Source of the DNA: an uncultured Eubacteriales bacterium
GTDB taxonomy: Bacteria; Bacillota; Clostridia; Oscillospirales; CAG-272
NCBI GenBank assembly: GCA_900547725.1
Contig: URHR01000010.1
Location: 1 to 39,143, forward strand
Length of the DNA stretch: 39,143 nt
Direction: 5' to 3'
Part shown: positions 39,050-39,143 of the stretch, piece by piece
How the letters are laid out: every line of letters begins with the position of its first letter
Numbering within the stretch: position 1 is the first letter of the stretch
The notes under the pieces: model-generated
Seen by the model: only the letters and a program-made list of their open reading frames with translations
What the model was told of the DNA's origin: nothing
The model's database searches: none
Position numbers and translations under genes: made by a program

Positions 39050-39143
39050 ATCCGGAAGATAAGGTCGCAGGGCGTTGCCCCGCACCCCACTTAGGAAACT
39101 TCTTAGAGAGAAGTAACGCTTCGCTACTGACAGTTGCTTTGCA
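39050..39143. other. Intergenic 3' flank of rhaA with small hairpins
   Basis: No open reading frame is supported. GGGC-GTT-GCCC (39070-39080) and ACTTCT-TAGAG-AGAAGT (39098-39114) are small hairpins, and an AGTA/TACT pair follows. No T-run marks a terminator. The block may be a dispersed intergenic repeat, but only one copy is visible here. Confidence 0.4.

Noticed and set aside
36267..39085. Minus-strand frames of 464 and 438 codons opposite the purine permease and rhaA
   Set aside because: Antisense to clearly identified NCS2 permease and L-rhamnose isomerase.

Overview
The window reads as chromosomal DNA of a strictly anaerobic, probably spore-forming, moderately G+C-rich member of the Clostridia (Bacillota). 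The evidence is a class III anaerobic ribonucleotide reductase with its activase, the start of an [FeFe]-hydrogenase-like iron-sulfur protein next to two mini [2Fe-2S] ferredoxins and the redox repressor Rex, a clear SpoIIID, a GluRS/GlnRS pair, and near-consensus sigma-A promoters with strong AAGGAGG-type ribosome sites. The G+C content looks above 50% by eye, with a few AT-richer islands. No tRNA, rRNA, IS element, phage gene or CRISPR array was recognised. No gene-free stretch exceeds about 215 bases.

Layout from left to right. Positions 1-2146 (minus) hold rex, an APH-fold kinase, two paralogous [2Fe-2S] proteins and the N-terminus of a hydrogenase-like protein: a redox/hydrogen module. 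Positions 2198-6613 (minus) hold proB-proA-proC followed by a LysR regulator and a YfcE-type phosphodiesterase, all from one promoter. Positions 6667-9527 (minus) hold nrdD-nrdG behind a near-consensus promoter overlapped by a pair of NrdR-like boxes 32 bp apart. Positions 9561-18844 (minus) are a nine-gene aromatic operon that covers the whole route from PEP and erythrose-4-phosphate to phenylalanine and tyrosine: aminotransferase, pheA, aroB, aroC, an aroE-aroK fusion, aroQ, aroA, tyrA and DAHP synthase. Most of its genes overlap by the ATGA arrangement.

Positions 18927-23967 (plus) start from a divergent promoter and carry an MBL hydrolase, gltX, glnS and two unknown membrane proteins, ending at a perfect 21-bp hairpin shared with the opposing operon. 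Positions 23942-27161 (minus) are deoC-deoB-cdd-nnrD, which link deoxynucleoside salvage to NAD(P)H-hydrate repair. Positions 27170-29820 (minus) carry a membrane-anchored XRE/zinc-ribbon regulator and a lipoprotein with one InlB B-repeat. A second, small XRE regulator diverges from them.

The right third is mostly plus strand: a SAM-fold methyltransferase-like protein, two tandem CNNM/CorC transporter-like proteins, a degenerate PHP-like protein, spoIIID (minus), a SpoU-family RNA methyltransferase, an NCS2 purine permease and rhaA. Most of the window is core metabolism. The least explained parts are the regulator-lipoprotein pair (27207-29754), the membrane pair after glnS (23010-23891) and the degenerate PHP-like protein (34271-34966). 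I found no convincing large novel system.
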